Shown here: one piece after another, positions 1-10,580 of the stretch
How positions within the stretch are numbered: position 1 is the first letter of the stretch
How the letters are laid out: every line of letters begins with the position of its first letter
DNA from: CAZWHE01 sp964633825
GTDB taxonomy: Bacteria; Planctomycetota; B15-G4; CAYZWU01
Direction: 5' to 3'
Length of the DNA stretch: 23,712 nt
Assembly: GCA_964633825.1 (NCBI GenBank)
Contig: CAZWHE010000053.1
Location: 1 to 23,712, forward strand
Position numbers and translations under genes: made by a program
The notes under the pieces: model-generated
Told to the model about the DNA's origin: nothing
What the model saw: only the letters and a program-made list of their open reading frames with translations
The model's database searches: none

Positions 1-527
1 CACGGTCATCTGACCGTGGCCCCATTGAAGCCAAGGCGGCAAACCCGAATACCGAATTATGGGCCGTTCCGTTTCCACGGTCATCTGACCGTGGCCCCAT
101 TGAAGCAGATAAAAAGAGCTGAGGTTCTCGGCGCTTGGAAGGTTTCCACGGTCATCTGACCGTGGCCCCATTGAAGCCATAACGAGCTATTTCCGACGAA
201 CGTTGACTACGGAGTTTCCACGGTCATCTGACCGTGGCCCCATTGAAGCGCAGGGTGGAGCATGATGCCAAGAAAATCTATTGGCAAGTTTCCACGGTCA
301 TCTGACCGTGGCCCCATTGAAGCACAAAAGTGGAATGTAAGACCGTCGGCCTTCCTTGGCGTTTCCACGGTCATCTGACCGTGGCCCCATTGAAGCCTGG
401 CTTCGCAGAATCCGAGAGGGGTCGATCGAACAAGGTTTCCACGGTCATCTGACCGTGGCCCCATTGAAGCTGAACCGGCCGGATGCCTAAGGGAATCGTA
501 TTTGGAGTTTCCACGGTCTGAGGACCG
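1..527 (+). CRISPR. CRISPR array, leader-distal end (truncated by left edge)
   Basis: Six complete identical 36-bp repeats start at 71, 142, 214, 288, 361 and 435. A partial repeat at 1-31 lacks its first five bases, and a degenerate terminal repeat starts at 507. Seven unique spacers measure 39, 35, 36, 38, 37, 38 and 36 bp. Each repeat begins GTTTCC, holds a 9-bp inverted repeat (CCACGGTCA / TGACCGTGG) around a 2-nt centre, and ends ATTGAAGC. An ATTGAARC 3' end is the usual 5' handle of type I and some type III crRNAs, so transcription on the plus strand is likely. The decayed repeat at the right end agrees: it is the leader-distal side, and the leader lies left of the window. No cas gene is visible, so the subtype cannot be assigned. 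Confidence 0.97.
507..527 (+). repeat. Degenerate terminal CRISPR repeat
   Basis: The first 12 bases match the consensus repeat exactly. The next four differ, the following five (GACCG) match again, and the rest is unrelated A-rich sequence. Despite the changes, CGGTC-TGAG-GACCG still pairs as a 5-bp stem with a 4-nt loop, so a shortened hairpin remains. Decay of the last repeat from its 3' half is usual at the leader-distal end and marks the end of the array. Confidence 0.9.
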
Positions 528-800
528 AAGAAATAGAAAAAGGATCTATTCGCAACGCCTGAGATAGCATGTCCGGTGCAGAAAATACTTCTGCATCGAT
601 TTACCCACATGGCCAGATAGGAAATATCGGCTGCCCCTCGATCGAAACAGTCAAGTTTTAATCCATGCCCCCCGCTCGAAGGGTGACATAAACACACCAA
701 TTGCCGACCGGCAGGTTAACCATTCCTTATGTTTGCTCGAAACAACTCCCCGCCAAAATCCCTTCATCCGCACTGATCGAGCCGGGTACAATCTATCTCC
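528..800. other. Non-coding flank between CRISPR array and the first gene
   Basis: About 270 bases with no convincing gene. It begins with an A-rich stretch after the last repeat and is more AT-balanced than the flanking genes. Open frames here on the minus strand are chance extensions through the repeats. The only signal I can point to is the possible promoter at its right end. Confidence 0.6.
763..792 (+). promoter_or_regulatory. Possible promoter giving a leaderless mRNA
   Basis: TACAAT at 787-792 matches five of six bases of the -10 consensus. A poor -35 (TTCATC, 763-768) lies 18 bp upstream. Only eight bases separate the -10 from the ATG at 801, so transcription would start on or next to the start codon. 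No Shine-Dalgarno sequence precedes that ATG, which fits a leaderless transcript. The -35 is weak. Confidence 0.3.
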
Positions 801-3800
801 ATGCTGTCCCGAAATAAAAGCCTGACCCTCTTCCTCCTCCTCTCTGCAACGGCCTGGAGCAGCACTGCCGCTGATGAAAAAACCGGGTATTCAGCAAGCG
901 AGGCCGCTGCCGAGTTTCTCTCCCTGGCCGGGGAGATGCTCGACGAGGGGCACCTCATCCAGGCGAAGCGCGCCCTCGGGATCGGTTTCCAACTTGATCC
1001 CGGCAAGGAAATGGCAAAGACGATCGAGAAAAAACTCGATTCCCGCATTGGGGTGATTCCGCTCCCGTCGGCTCCTGTCGACGCCGCGGACAGGACCATC
1101 CCGCTTTACAACGGAAAGAGCTTCAAAGGCTGGAAGAAGGTCAAGGGAAAGTGGGAAGCCCTGGCGCTCGGCATCCAGAGCGATTCCGAGAAATCGGAGT
1201 GTATCATCCTCTCATCGAGCGGGGCGAAGACGGACCGGGGGTTTTCCTTGTCGGTCGAATTCAGGATCGAGAAGGGGGGCACGGCCGGTATTGTTCTCGG
1301 CAGGTCCGGTAAAAACAGGATCGGTGTGATATTCGGCGAGGAGGGTGCCGCTCTCTACGACTTCAAGAAAGACTGCGCCATCGGTCCCTTTTCAAAGAAA
1401 AGATTTCCCTCGAAACGATCTTTCTCCGTCACGGCCCGGGTTCATGGCAGCGGCCTGACTGTTCTTCTGGGCGGGAAGCCCTTCCTCCTCGATCGGATCG
1501 ACAATTTTGAACCAGCCGATCCCGGCCTCTATGCCCGGGGAAGGGTCCTTTTCAAGCAGCCATTGCTGACTCGGATAGAAACGGACATTCTCGTGGAACG
1601 AGCTCTTGCCGCTCAAAAAAAGAGAGAGCCCGCCCGAGCCGCGGCCTTTCTCCTCCGCGCGCGTGCCGCGGATGAGAACGCCCTTCACCCGCTCGGTCTC
1701 CTTGCCGTGGTATTCGAGAAGCTGAACTGCCGCGACCGGGCGGCCCGGTATGCCTGCGAGTTTCTCGACCTGCTCGGCGAGGGGCGACCCGATGGCCCGG
1801 AGCTCAAAAAGCTTCAGAGAACGGCCGCCGCGATCGCCGAACGGGGCGAAGAGGCTCGAAAGAGAATCGACGAATGCGCCAAGGCCTGGACAGAGCGGGT
1901 GATCTTTGCCGGAAACACCGCGCTTCGCGAGAAACAGACCGCCAAAGCCCGATCGATTCTCGAAGCCCTCGAGGCTCTTGAAAGCCGCGGCGAGCTCGTC
2001 GAAGACTTCCGAGCGCGCCTTGTTCTCGCCGAGCGCGGCATCGAAGGCGAAATCACCCTATTCGACGGAAAAGACCTCGCGGGCTGGACGCAAAGAGGCA
2101 GAAAATGGTTTGTCGAGAAAGGCGTGCTAAACACCGATCCGGGACCGGATCTCGCCTGGATCGAGTCGCCGCCCTTCCCGCTCTTCCACAGGTACCTGCT
2201 GAAAACGCGACAGAAAGGGTCCGGTTCATATATCGACCAGGGGATCCGGTTTTTCATCAACGACGAGACGTGGGACCTCTCTCTCTTCCGCTTCATGAAG
2301 AAACAGGAGATCAAGATCCTCCGAAACGGACAGCCGGTCTTTTTCCGTACCGGGAACCTTCTCTCCTCGGCGGAGTGGATCGACCTCGATTGTCTCGTTC
2401 ACGGGAATCGTCTCACCGTAATTCTCAACGGAGAATCGATATTCACCAAGGTCCTTCCCGCCCCACCCGAGGGGAAGGCCGCTTTCTTCGTTTCGGCAGG
2501 CAGAAAAGGATCCTTCGGAAGAACTGCAATCCAGCCTATCGGCAGGCTGGGTGAGTACGAATCCCTCATCGCCCGGTTCGGTGTCCCCGCGCTCGAGGTC
2601 GTGGAATGCGAAATCCTCAAGTCGGGTGAATCCACAGTGAAAGGCCGCCTCCGCAAACAGCCCTTCGCATACAACGGCCTCGCTTTGATCGGTGCGTTCG
2701 AATGCGGGAGAGCCCTTCCATTCCGCTTTAACACCCTCGCCATGGAAAAAGCCGTGCTCAGTCTCCGGTACTCTCTTCCAGGCGCCAAGGCCTCGCCGGA
2801 CAACGGCATGACTTCCGCCCCGGCAACGACAAGTGATACCCCGCCCCGCGCGGTTTCCCTTGCCGTTGCCGTGGATGGACGAAGACTCGACAAACCTCTC
2901 GAACTCCATCCCACGGGGAGTGTTCAGGATTTCACCTACACATCGACCGAGATCGGCCTCCTTCCGTGGGGATGGCACAGCATCCATCTGGAAGCAATCG
3001 AAGCCTTCCCCGGCAGGCTGATCATGGGCAACCGGATCCTTCTCGACCGGCTCGTCCTTTCCGAGGAGAAAGACGCACCCATCGAGGAAACGAAACTCCT
3101 CGACTCGGACGCGGCTCCCCACTTCCGCATCCGCCTCTCACCCGGAGTGAGCCTTCCCGGAGATCAGGAAGAGATCTTCGGCATTCTCGAAGTGATCCGC
3201 GGATATCTTGTGGAGCACTACGGATTCGAGCCCGTCGATCCACTCTATTTCAACTTCATCTCGAGGGAGTGCTGGGCCGATCCGCACAAGGGAGGATACG
3301 CCACTGGAGACAACCTCTTCGTTCCCGAGGAAGTGGCTATCAGGAACATTGCGACGCTCATGCACGAGCTCTCGCACAACTTCGACCGCGGTGTGGGATT
3401 CAACCCGCCCTGGTTCGGCGAGGGGAAGAGCTTCCCGCTCTATCTCAGGTTCACGAAGGAAACGAGGGGCAGGTACCGGTCGAGACAAACACCCATCTCC
3501 AAGGACGCCGTCATCAACGGCGAGGCGGCTTTCGACAAGCTCGTACAGGGAAAAGAGAACCTCCTCCAGCACTGGGGCACCGAAAAATTCCCCTACTGGG
3601 GAAAGCTGCCCGACGGCCGCGATCTGACCAGCCTCGGCTATTCGTCATCCAACTGGTTCTGTTACAAGCTGTCAGGGTTCCTGGGCGAAACCTGGATCCT
3701 CGACTATTTTACCCTCCTCAGAAAGGAAATGGAGGACAACACCTACTTCATGCCCCGGGACCGGATCGAGGCGAACAGCGTCATTGCCGATTACTTCACG

Positions 3801-4253
3801 CGGAGCTCGGGTCGGGACGCGACCGCCTTCTTCAGGGAGAAGCGCTTCACCATGATCGACATCTACGACTGGGAGACGATTACCGTCGACTGCGGCGAGG
3901 GCGAGAAGGGAGGCGAAAAATACCTGACCGATACGGGTGGTTCCTCGGTGGAGCCCGCTGTATCCGGGAATGGAAAATGCCGGTCCGTCACGGAGGGGAG
4001 TTTCACATACGCTTTCCCCGTGTCGCCCGACACGGAGGAGATACTCGTCGAGATCACGCGCAGCGGCTACGGTCGGTGCGACGCATGGGGCAAGAGACTC
4101 TTCCGCGGAAAGGCTCCGGGCATAGAGGAAACCAGGAAGTTCAGGCTCAAGGACTCCGCTCTCTGGGCGGGGTCGCGCCTCCGGCTCGAATTCACATCCG
4201 AAAAAATAGGCGACCGCACTCTGAAAGTGGACAGAATCGTACTCACCAAGTGA
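801..4253 (+). CDS. Exported protein with two DUF1080-like domains and an M60-like HEXXH metallopeptidase domain
   Basis: An 1150-residue protein. Residues 1-24 form a Sec-type signal peptide (charged start, leucine-rich core, STA-A end), which supports the ATG at 801 although no ribosome binding site is seen. Two copies of a 3-keto-disaccharide hydrolase/DUF1080-like (concanavalin-type) domain start near residues 100 (IPLYNGKSFKGW) and 418 (ITLFDGKDLAGW). A charged helical stretch resembling TPR repeats separates them (about 265-415). The C-terminal third carries HELSH (H855, E856, H859) followed by E874 in WFGEG: HEXXH-X14-E, the gluzincin layout of M60-like (enhancin/mucin-degrading) peptidases. 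I infer a secreted or periplasmic enzyme acting on glycosylated protein. DUF1080-like domains may only bind carbohydrate; the peptidase family assignment rests on the motif. It appears monocistronic. Confidence 0.85.
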   Translation: MLSRNKSLTLFLLLSATAWSSTAADEKTGYSASEAAAEFLSLAGEMLDEGHLIQAKRALGIGFQLDPGKEMAKTIEKKLDSRIGVIPLPSAPVDAADRTIPLYNGKSFKGWKKVKGKWEALALGIQSDSEKSECIILSSSGAKTDRGFSLSVEFRIEKGGTAGIVLGRSGKNRIGVIFGEEGAALYDFKKDCAIGPFSKKRFPSKRSFSVTARVHGSGLTVLLGGKPFLLDRIDNFEPADPGLYARGRVLFKQPLLTRIETDILVERALAAQKKREPARAAAFLLRARAADENALHPLGLLAVVFEKLNCRDRAARYACEFLDLLGEGRPDGPELKKLQRTAAAIAERGEEARKRIDECAKAWTERVIFAGNTALREKQTAKARSILEALEALESRGELVEDFRARLVLAERGIEGEITLFDGKDLAGWTQRGRKWFVEKGVLNTDPGPDLAWIESPPFPLFHRYLLKTRQKGSGSYIDQGIRFFINDETWDLSLFRFMKKQEIKILRNGQPVFFRTGNLLSSAEWIDLDCLVHGNRLTVILNGESIFTKVLPAPPEGKAAFFVSAGRKGSFGRTAIQPIGRLGEYESLIARFGVPALEVVECEILKSGESTVKGRLRKQPFAYNGLALIGAFECGRALPFRFNTLAMEKAVLSLRYSLPGAKASPDNGMTSAPATTSDTPPRAVSLAVAVDGRRLDKPLELHPTGSVQDFTYTSTEIGLLPWGWHSIHLEAIEAFPGRLIMGNRILLDRLVLSEEKDAPIEETKLLDSDAAPHFRIRLSPGVSLPGDQEEIFGILEVIRGYLVEHYGFEPVDPLYFNFISRECWADPHKGGYATGDNLFVPEEVAIRNIATLMHELSHNFDRGVGFNPPWFGEGKSFPLYLRFTKETRGRYRSRQTPISKDAVINGEAAFDKLVQGKENLLQHWGTEKFPYWGKLPDGRDLTSLGYSSSNWFCYKLSGFLGETWILDYFTLLRKEMEDNTYFMPRDRIEANSVIADYFTRSSGRDATAFFREKRFTMIDIYDWETITVDCGEGEKGGEKYLTDTGGSSVEPAVSGNGKCRSVTEGSFTYAFPVSPDTEEILVEITRSGYGRCDAWGKRLFRGKAPGIEETRKFRLKDSALWAGSRLRLEFTSEKIGDRTLKVDRIVLTK

Positions 4254-4288
4254 TTGGGAATCCGCGTACATTTTCTCCGATTCTGGGT

Positions 4289-4316
4289 TTGACCGCGGGT
4301 GAAGGCACCGTATCCT
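4289..4316 (+). promoter_or_regulatory. Possible sigma70-like promoter for the GlpX-like/GspF-like pair
   Basis: TTGACC (4289-4294) and TATCCT (4311-4316) are separated by 16 bp, in the 110-bp gap before the gene at 4364. The -35 matches five of six consensus bases; the -10 matches four. It would leave a leader of about 40 nt carrying the GGGAGAG ribosome binding site. Confidence 0.35.
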
Positions 4317-4363
4317 ATTAACCTATCAATTTCGTAACGAGGAGCCATTGGGAGAGACGGATA

Positions 4364-6034
<1,671 letters not shown>

Positions 6035-6059
6035 GATCGAAAAGGGAGGCGCCAAGGCC

Positions 6060-7037
6060 ATGGGAAAGCCGAAACTCAAGATCCGGGATATCAAGGAGAT
6101 CTACTCGGGGCTGATCCGCCTGCTCGATGCGGGAAGCAAGCCGATCGAAGCCTTGCGCCGCCTGAGCCTCGGAGAGGGCATCGGCCGCGCCCGGCCCCTC
6201 TTCGCCGCAGCCGCCGACCTCATGGAAGAGGGAGATTCCCTGGCTGCAGCGCTCGAGAAAGCCGGCCCGGGCGTCTTTCCTCACAGGGACCTGGCCACAC
6301 TGGAAGCGGCCGGAATCACGGGCGCCTGGTCCGGAGCGCTCCGGCGTCTCGTGGCCGCCCACGACAGGCAGCAGGCCCTTGCGGAGCGGCTCAAGAAAAA
6401 AATGGCATACCCCGCCCTTCTCGTTCACGTGGCGCTGGCCGTGGCCGTTGTTTTCCTCTTCATCGGAAAGGTCACACTCCTCACCGGGATCGGCTTTACC
6501 CTCATCATCATTCCTTTCTATGCGGTTTTACTGACCGTTTGGAATATTTATACGGGATACAAAAACGATCCGGACGCGCGGAACCGGCTCCTCGGAAGCT
6601 CGTACATGGGCCGGTTCATCAGGGAGAGCGAGCTGGGGGAATTCTTTTCCCTCCTTCACACCCTCTATGCGGCGGGCGTCCGCCTCGACGATGCGGCGAC
6701 GCGGGCTTCTTCCATGATCGGAACGCCTTTTCTGGAAGCGATTGTCATGAACGCGCTGAAGCCCCTCAACGAGGGCGAATCCTTCACGGCCTGCCTGAAA
6801 GAGATCGGCCTCCCCGACGACGCCTTCGCCCAGAGGCTCTCCATCGGCGAGGAGACGGGCAACCTCGAGGAGGCGCTCAAGGAAACGGGCGAGGAGCTCC
6901 TGGAAAACGCGCAAAAGAGGATCGCCTCGCTTCTCACGCGCATATCGATCTTGATCACGTCCCTCGCTTACATCGGCGTCGGGCTTATCGTTATCGGCTA
7001 TTGGGCCGACTACTACGGAACCATTCCCAATTTATAA
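6060..7037 (+). CDS. GspF/PilC-type inner-membrane protein (type II secretion/type IV pilus platform family)
   Basis: A 325-residue protein with the family's two-fold T2SSF layout. A cytoplasmic helical domain (about 15-115) is followed by two membrane helices (about 118-138 and 142-165), a second helical domain from about 186 (ESELGEFFSLLHTLYAAGVRLDDA), and a C-terminal membrane helix (about 295-315). The motif GEETGNLEEALKE in the second domain is characteristic. GGGAGG lies 10 bases before the ATG. GspF/PilC proteins form the inner-membrane platform that works with a GspE/PilB ATPase and pseudopilins, but none of those partners is in the window. It is slightly shorter than usual (about 400). 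Its only close partner is the GlpX-like gene immediately upstream. Confidence 0.85.
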   Translation: MGKPKLKIRDIKEIYSGLIRLLDAGSKPIEALRRLSLGEGIGRARPLFAAAADLMEEGDSLAAALEKAGPGVFPHRDLATLEAAGITGAWSGALRRLVAAHDRQQALAERLKKKMAYPALLVHVALAVAVVFLFIGKVTLLTGIGFTLIIIPFYAVLLTVWNIYTGYKNDPDARNRLLGSSYMGRFIRESELGEFFSLLHTLYAAGVRLDDAATRASSMIGTPFLEAIVMNALKPLNEGESFTACLKEIGLPDDAFAQRLSIGEETGNLEEALKETGEELLENAQKRIASLLTRISILITSLAYIGVGLIVIGYWADYYGTIPNL

Positions 7038-7109
7038 GCACGGCCGCGCCGGTCACCGGACAGGGCGTTCGCTATGCGGCAAGACACGACTTGAGAAAGA
7101 GAGAAAAAA

Positions 7110-8354
7110 ATGAAAGCCTTCAACAACCCGCAGGAAATCCTTGACAGCTCGACCTTTGTGGACCGCTTCCTGGAATACGTCAAGATGGACACCCAGTCGG
7201 ACGAGAAGAGCGAGACCTGCCCGAGCACGGAAAAACAGAGAGCCCTCGTCGATAGACTCGCCGGGGAGCTGAAGGAGCTGGGCCTCGACGACGCGGCCGT
7301 TGACGAGAACGGTTACTGCACGGCCACGCTCAAGGGCGACCGGGACGGTGTCGTCGGGCTCTGCGCCCACGTCGACACGGCGCCGGCCTTTTCGGGCACG
7401 AACGTGAAGCCCCGGCTTCACAAAAACTACGACGGCAAACCGATCAAGCTCGACGACGACGTCGTCATCGATCCCAAGGATTCGCCAGAGCTCCTCGAAT
7501 GCCTGGGCGACACGATCATCACCGCCGACGGAACGACCCTTCTCGGCGCCGACGACAAGGCCGGCATCGCCGCCATCATGGGCGCCCTCGAGATCATCAC
7601 GAAGAATCCCGACATCTCGAGACCCACGCTCCGCATCTGCTTCAACCCCGACGAGGAAGTTGGTCGCGGCGCGAACAAGTTCCCCCTCGACGACTTCGGC
7701 GCGCCCCTGGCCTTCACCATGGACGGCGGGTTCACGGGCGAGATCAACGTGGAAACCTTCTCGGCGGACAAGGGGATCGTCACCTTCAAAGGGGTGTCGG
7801 TCCACCCGGGCTATGCCAAGGGCAAGCTCGTCAACGCCCTGACCTGCATGGGTAAGTTCCTGGCGCGCCTCCCGCGGCTCGAGAGCCCCGAGGCGACGGA
7901 CGGCAGGGATGGTTTCTTCATGCCCACCGACATGTCGGGCGACGCCGCGCAAAGCACGGTCAACCTGATCCTGCGCGCCTTCGACGTGGAAACCCTCGAG
8001 AAGCGGGGGGAGCGGCTGAAAGAGATGGCGAACGCCATGACGGCCGAAGAGCCGGGCCTCACCGTCGAGGTGGAGATCCAGAAGCAATACCGGAACATGT
8101 ACGACGAGCTCTCCAAGCATCCCGAGATCGAGGCGAAGCTGAAGGAAGCCGTCACCATGGCCGGTGTGGAGCCGAAGCTCGCCCCGATCCGGGGCGGCAC
8201 CGACGGATCGCGCCTCACGGCCATGGGCTTGCCCACGCCCAACGTTTTTGCCGGAGGCGTCAACTTCCACGGCCCCACGGAATGGGTCTCCACGAAAGCG
8301 ATGGCGCTCTCCGTTTGCACGATTCTGAACCTCGTTCAGATCATCGAAAAATGA
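7110..8354 (+). CDS. pepT: Peptidase T (tripeptide aminopeptidase, M20B)
   Basis: A 414-residue cytoplasmic zinc aminopeptidase that removes the N-terminal residue of tripeptides. Length is close to the E. coli enzyme (408). The dinuclear zinc site is complete: H87 (HVDTAP), D148 (GADDKAG), E182/E183 (PDEEVG, general base plus ligand), D205 (TMDGG) and H387 (NFHGPTEW). There is no signal peptide. A purine-rich stretch (GAAAGAGAG) precedes the ATG. It lies 72 bp after the GspF-like gene and 35 bp before an OPT transporter. The latter spacing suggests co-transcription, so the enzyme probably processes peptides imported by that carrier. Confidence 0.95.
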   Translation: MKAFNNPQEILDSSTFVDRFLEYVKMDTQSDEKSETCPSTEKQRALVDRLAGELKELGLDDAAVDENGYCTATLKGDRDGVVGLCAHVDTAPAFSGTNVKPRLHKNYDGKPIKLDDDVVIDPKDSPELLECLGDTIITADGTTLLGADDKAGIAAIMGALEIITKNPDISRPTLRICFNPDEEVGRGANKFPLDDFGAPLAFTMDGGFTGEINVETFSADKGIVTFKGVSVHPGYAKGKLVNALTCMGKFLARLPRLESPEATDGRDGFFMPTDMSGDAAQSTVNLILRAFDVETLEKRGERLKEMANAMTAEEPGLTVEVEIQKQYRNMYDELSKHPEIEAKLKEAVTMAGVEPKLAPIRGGTDGSRLTAMGLPTPNVFAGGVNFHGPTEWVSTKAMALSVCTILNLVQIIEK

Positions 8355-8389
8355 GAAACCGATTCTGACAAACCAGAGAGGGAGGACAG

Positions 8390-10570
8390 ATGGAACCAAG
8401 CGGCACCAAATCAAAGCTCCTGCCCGAAAACGCCTACACCAAACTGAAGGAAGGCGAGATCTACAAGCCGGTCGTGCCGGCCGACCAGTCGCCTCCGGAA
8501 ACGACTCTTCGCGCCATCATCATGGGATGCATCGGCGTGGCCGTCTTCACCTTCGCGGCGGCCTACATCGGCCTCAAGGCCGGAAACGTGATCGAGACGG
8601 CCATCCCGATCGCCATCCTGGCCGTCTTCTTCGGAAAGATGTTCGCCAGGAAGAACCACCTCCTCGAGAACGTGATCATCCAGTCGATCGGCGCGGCCGC
8701 GGGCGTGGTCGTCGCCGGGGCGGTCTTCACCATTCCGGCGCTCTACATCCTGGGCCTCGAAGTGGATTTTCTCGACACCTTTCTCGCCTGCTGCATCGGC
8801 GGTTTCCTGGGCGTGCTGCTCATCATCCCCCTCAGGCGGTATTTCGTCAGGGACGAGCACGGCAACCTCCCCTTCCCCGAGGCCACGGCCACCACCGAGA
8901 TCCTCTGCTCCGGAGAAGCGGGGGGGACGGGCGGCAAGACGCTGCTCACGGCTTTCGGGATCGGCTTCCTCTTCGACTTCTGCATCGAGATCTTCCGCCT
9001 CTGGGAGGGGCGGCTCACTACGGCCAAGCAGCTCCTCGGTTCCATGGGAGAGCAGGTGGCCGAGAAATACCGCATGATACTGGAGATGGAGGCCACGGCC
9101 GCCCTCTTCGGCCTGGGATACATCATCGGCATCCGCTACGCCGCCATCATCTGCGCCGGATCGGTGCTGGCCAACCTCGTGCTCGTCCCCTTCGTCCATT
9201 TCATCGGGTCGGGGACCGACCTCAACTGGATCCTGCCCCCGAGCGAGGACCGGATCGCCGACTGGGATGCCGCCGACATCTTCAAGTGGTACGTGCGTCC
9301 CATAGGCATCGGCGCCATCGCCATGGCCGGCATGATCAGCATCATCAAGATGGGCAAGATCATCATCGGATCGCTCAGCCTCGGCTTCAAAGGGATCCTG
9401 GGCGGCAAAGAGGCTGAAAGCGGCGCAACGCCCCGCACCGACCTCGACATTCACCCGCGCAACGTGATGCTCCTCGAGCTCCTCTTCACGGTGGTCATGT
9501 TCGTTATCTTCTACTATGTTTCGGACTGGCAGCTCGACGTGGCCCTCATCGGAACCCTGGTCACGGCGGCCCTGGCTTTCCTCTTCACGCCCGTTGCGGC
9601 GCGCGCCATCGCCATCGTGGGCGTCAATCCCGTGTCGGGCATGACCATGATCACGCTCATCATCGCCTGCACGATCCTCGTCGCCACGGGGCTGAAGGGA
9701 GACGGCGGCAAGATCACGGTGCTCATCATCGGGTGCGCCGTCTGCACGGCCCTCTCCACGTCGGGCGCCTTCATCTCCGACCTGAAGATCGGCTACTGGC
9801 TCGGGGCCACGCCCCGGCGTCAGCAGCGCTGGAAATTCCTGGGCATTGTCGTGGCCTCCTTCTGCATCGGAGTGGTGATTTACGTCCTGTCCACCGGTTA
9901 CGGTTTCGTGGCCGACGCCGATCATCCCAACCCTCTGCCCGCGCCGCAGGGCAACCTGATGGCGTCGATCGTGGACGCCATCTTCGGCGGCGCCGACAGC
10001 CCATGGCTTCTCTACGCCATGGGGGCCGCCATCGCAGTCATGCTCGAAATGACGGCCCTTCCGGGGCTGGCTTTCGCCCTCGGCATCTACCTCCCGATCT
10101 ACATCAACCTGCCTGTTTTCGCGGGCGGATTCGCGGCCTGGCTTCTGTCGCGGCGCGGCCGGAGCAAGCGCGAGAAAGGGACCCGCAAGAACCAGGGGAT
10201 CCTCGTCGCTTCCGGCCTCGTGGCCGGCGCGGCCATTGCGGGCGTGGTGAGCGCCGTGCTCAAGACCCTCGACCAGGAGAACCTCAAGCTCGGGTTCACC
10301 GAGGTGGAGGGCTTCAAGGGCGCCATCGACAAGACCCTGAACTTCTCACACGACTTCACCCAGAACGCCGCCGGCGTCTGGAAGGCCGCCGATGAGGGCC
10401 GCCACTGGTTCGAGCACTACGGCACCATCATCGGCCTCGGCATGATCGTCCTGCTCGGCGTCATCTGCCATCTCGTGGCCGCCGCAGCCGCGCGGAAACA
10501 GATCGCGGCTGAAGACGCGGCCCAGGCCGAAGACGCGGCCCAGGCCGAAGACGCGGCCGAGCAGAAATAA
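8390..10570 (+). CDS. OPT-family oligopeptide transporter (first copy)
   Basis: A 726-residue polytopic membrane protein with about 14-16 hydrophobic segments. It shares OPT landmarks with the second copy at 14451: PENAYTKLKEGEIYKPVVPA at the N-terminus, IETAIPIAILAV, LPFPEATATTEIL, GYWLGATPRRQQ, NPLPAPQG, and PWLLYAMG followed by LAFALGIYLPI. OPT carriers import oligopeptides (or metal-chelate peptides) with protons. GGGAGGAC lies just before the ATG. The position between peptidase T and an M3 peptidase supports peptide uptake. The C-terminus ends in a hydrophilic acidic tail with three near-identical EDAAQA units encoded by an 18-bp tandem repeat, which is not part of the conserved transporter core. 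Confidence 0.93.
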   Translation: MEPSGTKSKLLPENAYTKLKEGEIYKPVVPADQSPPETTLRAIIMGCIGVAVFTFAAAYIGLKAGNVIETAIPIAILAVFFGKMFARKNHLLENVIIQSIGAAAGVVVAGAVFTIPALYILGLEVDFLDTFLACCIGGFLGVLLIIPLRRYFVRDEHGNLPFPEATATTEILCSGEAGGTGGKTLLTAFGIGFLFDFCIEIFRLWEGRLTTAKQLLGSMGEQVAEKYRMILEMEATAALFGLGYIIGIRYAAIICAGSVLANLVLVPFVHFIGSGTDLNWILPPSEDRIADWDAADIFKWYVRPIGIGAIAMAGMISIIKMGKIIIGSLSLGFKGILGGKEAESGATPRTDLDIHPRNVMLLELLFTVVMFVIFYYVSDWQLDVALIGTLVTAALAFLFTPVAARAIAIVGVNPVSGMTMITLIIACTILVATGLKGDGGKITVLIIGCAVCTALSTSGAFISDLKIGYWLGATPRRQQRWKFLGIVVASFCIGVVIYVLSTGYGFVADADHPNPLPAPQGNLMASIVDAIFGGADSPWLLYAMGAAIAVMLEMTALPGLAFALGIYLPIYINLPVFAGGFAAWLLSRRGRSKREKGTRKNQGILVASGLVAGAAIAGVVSAVLKTLDQENLKLGFTEVEGFKGAIDKTLNFSHDFTQNAAGVWKAADEGRHWFEHYGTIIGLGMIVLLGVICHLVAAAAARKQIAAEDAAQAEDAAQAEDAAEQK
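10511..10558 (+). repeat. 18-bp tandem repeat in the OPT C-terminal tail
   Basis: Two exact 18-bp units (10511-10528 and 10529-10546; GAAGACGCGGCCCAGGCC) are followed by the first 12 bases of a third (10547-10558). They encode EDAAQA-EDAAQA-EDAA. Exact DNA identity suggests recent slippage or duplication. Confidence 0.92.
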
Positions 10571-10580
10571 TTCCGACAAC

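Noticed and set aside
397..660. Similarity between spacer six and the array flank (a shared TCGATCGAA near 422 and 645)
   Set aside because: Only nine bases match and most are palindromic, so chance is the better explanation; it is not a self-targeting protospacer.
207..700. Two minus-strand open frames across the CRISPR array
   Set aside because: They read the 36-bp repeat over and over (recurring MGPRSDDRGN and LQWGHGQMTVET peptides) and have no ribosome binding site.
2966..4321. A 451-codon plus-strand frame overlapping the end of the large exported protein
   Set aside because: Arg-rich, low-information translation in another frame of the same DNA. The overlapped frame carries the HEXXH motif.
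8411..9925. A 504-codon minus-strand frame opposite the first OPT gene
   Set aside because: Its product is a His/Asp/Glu-rich shadow of membrane-helix codons, with no domain or start signal.
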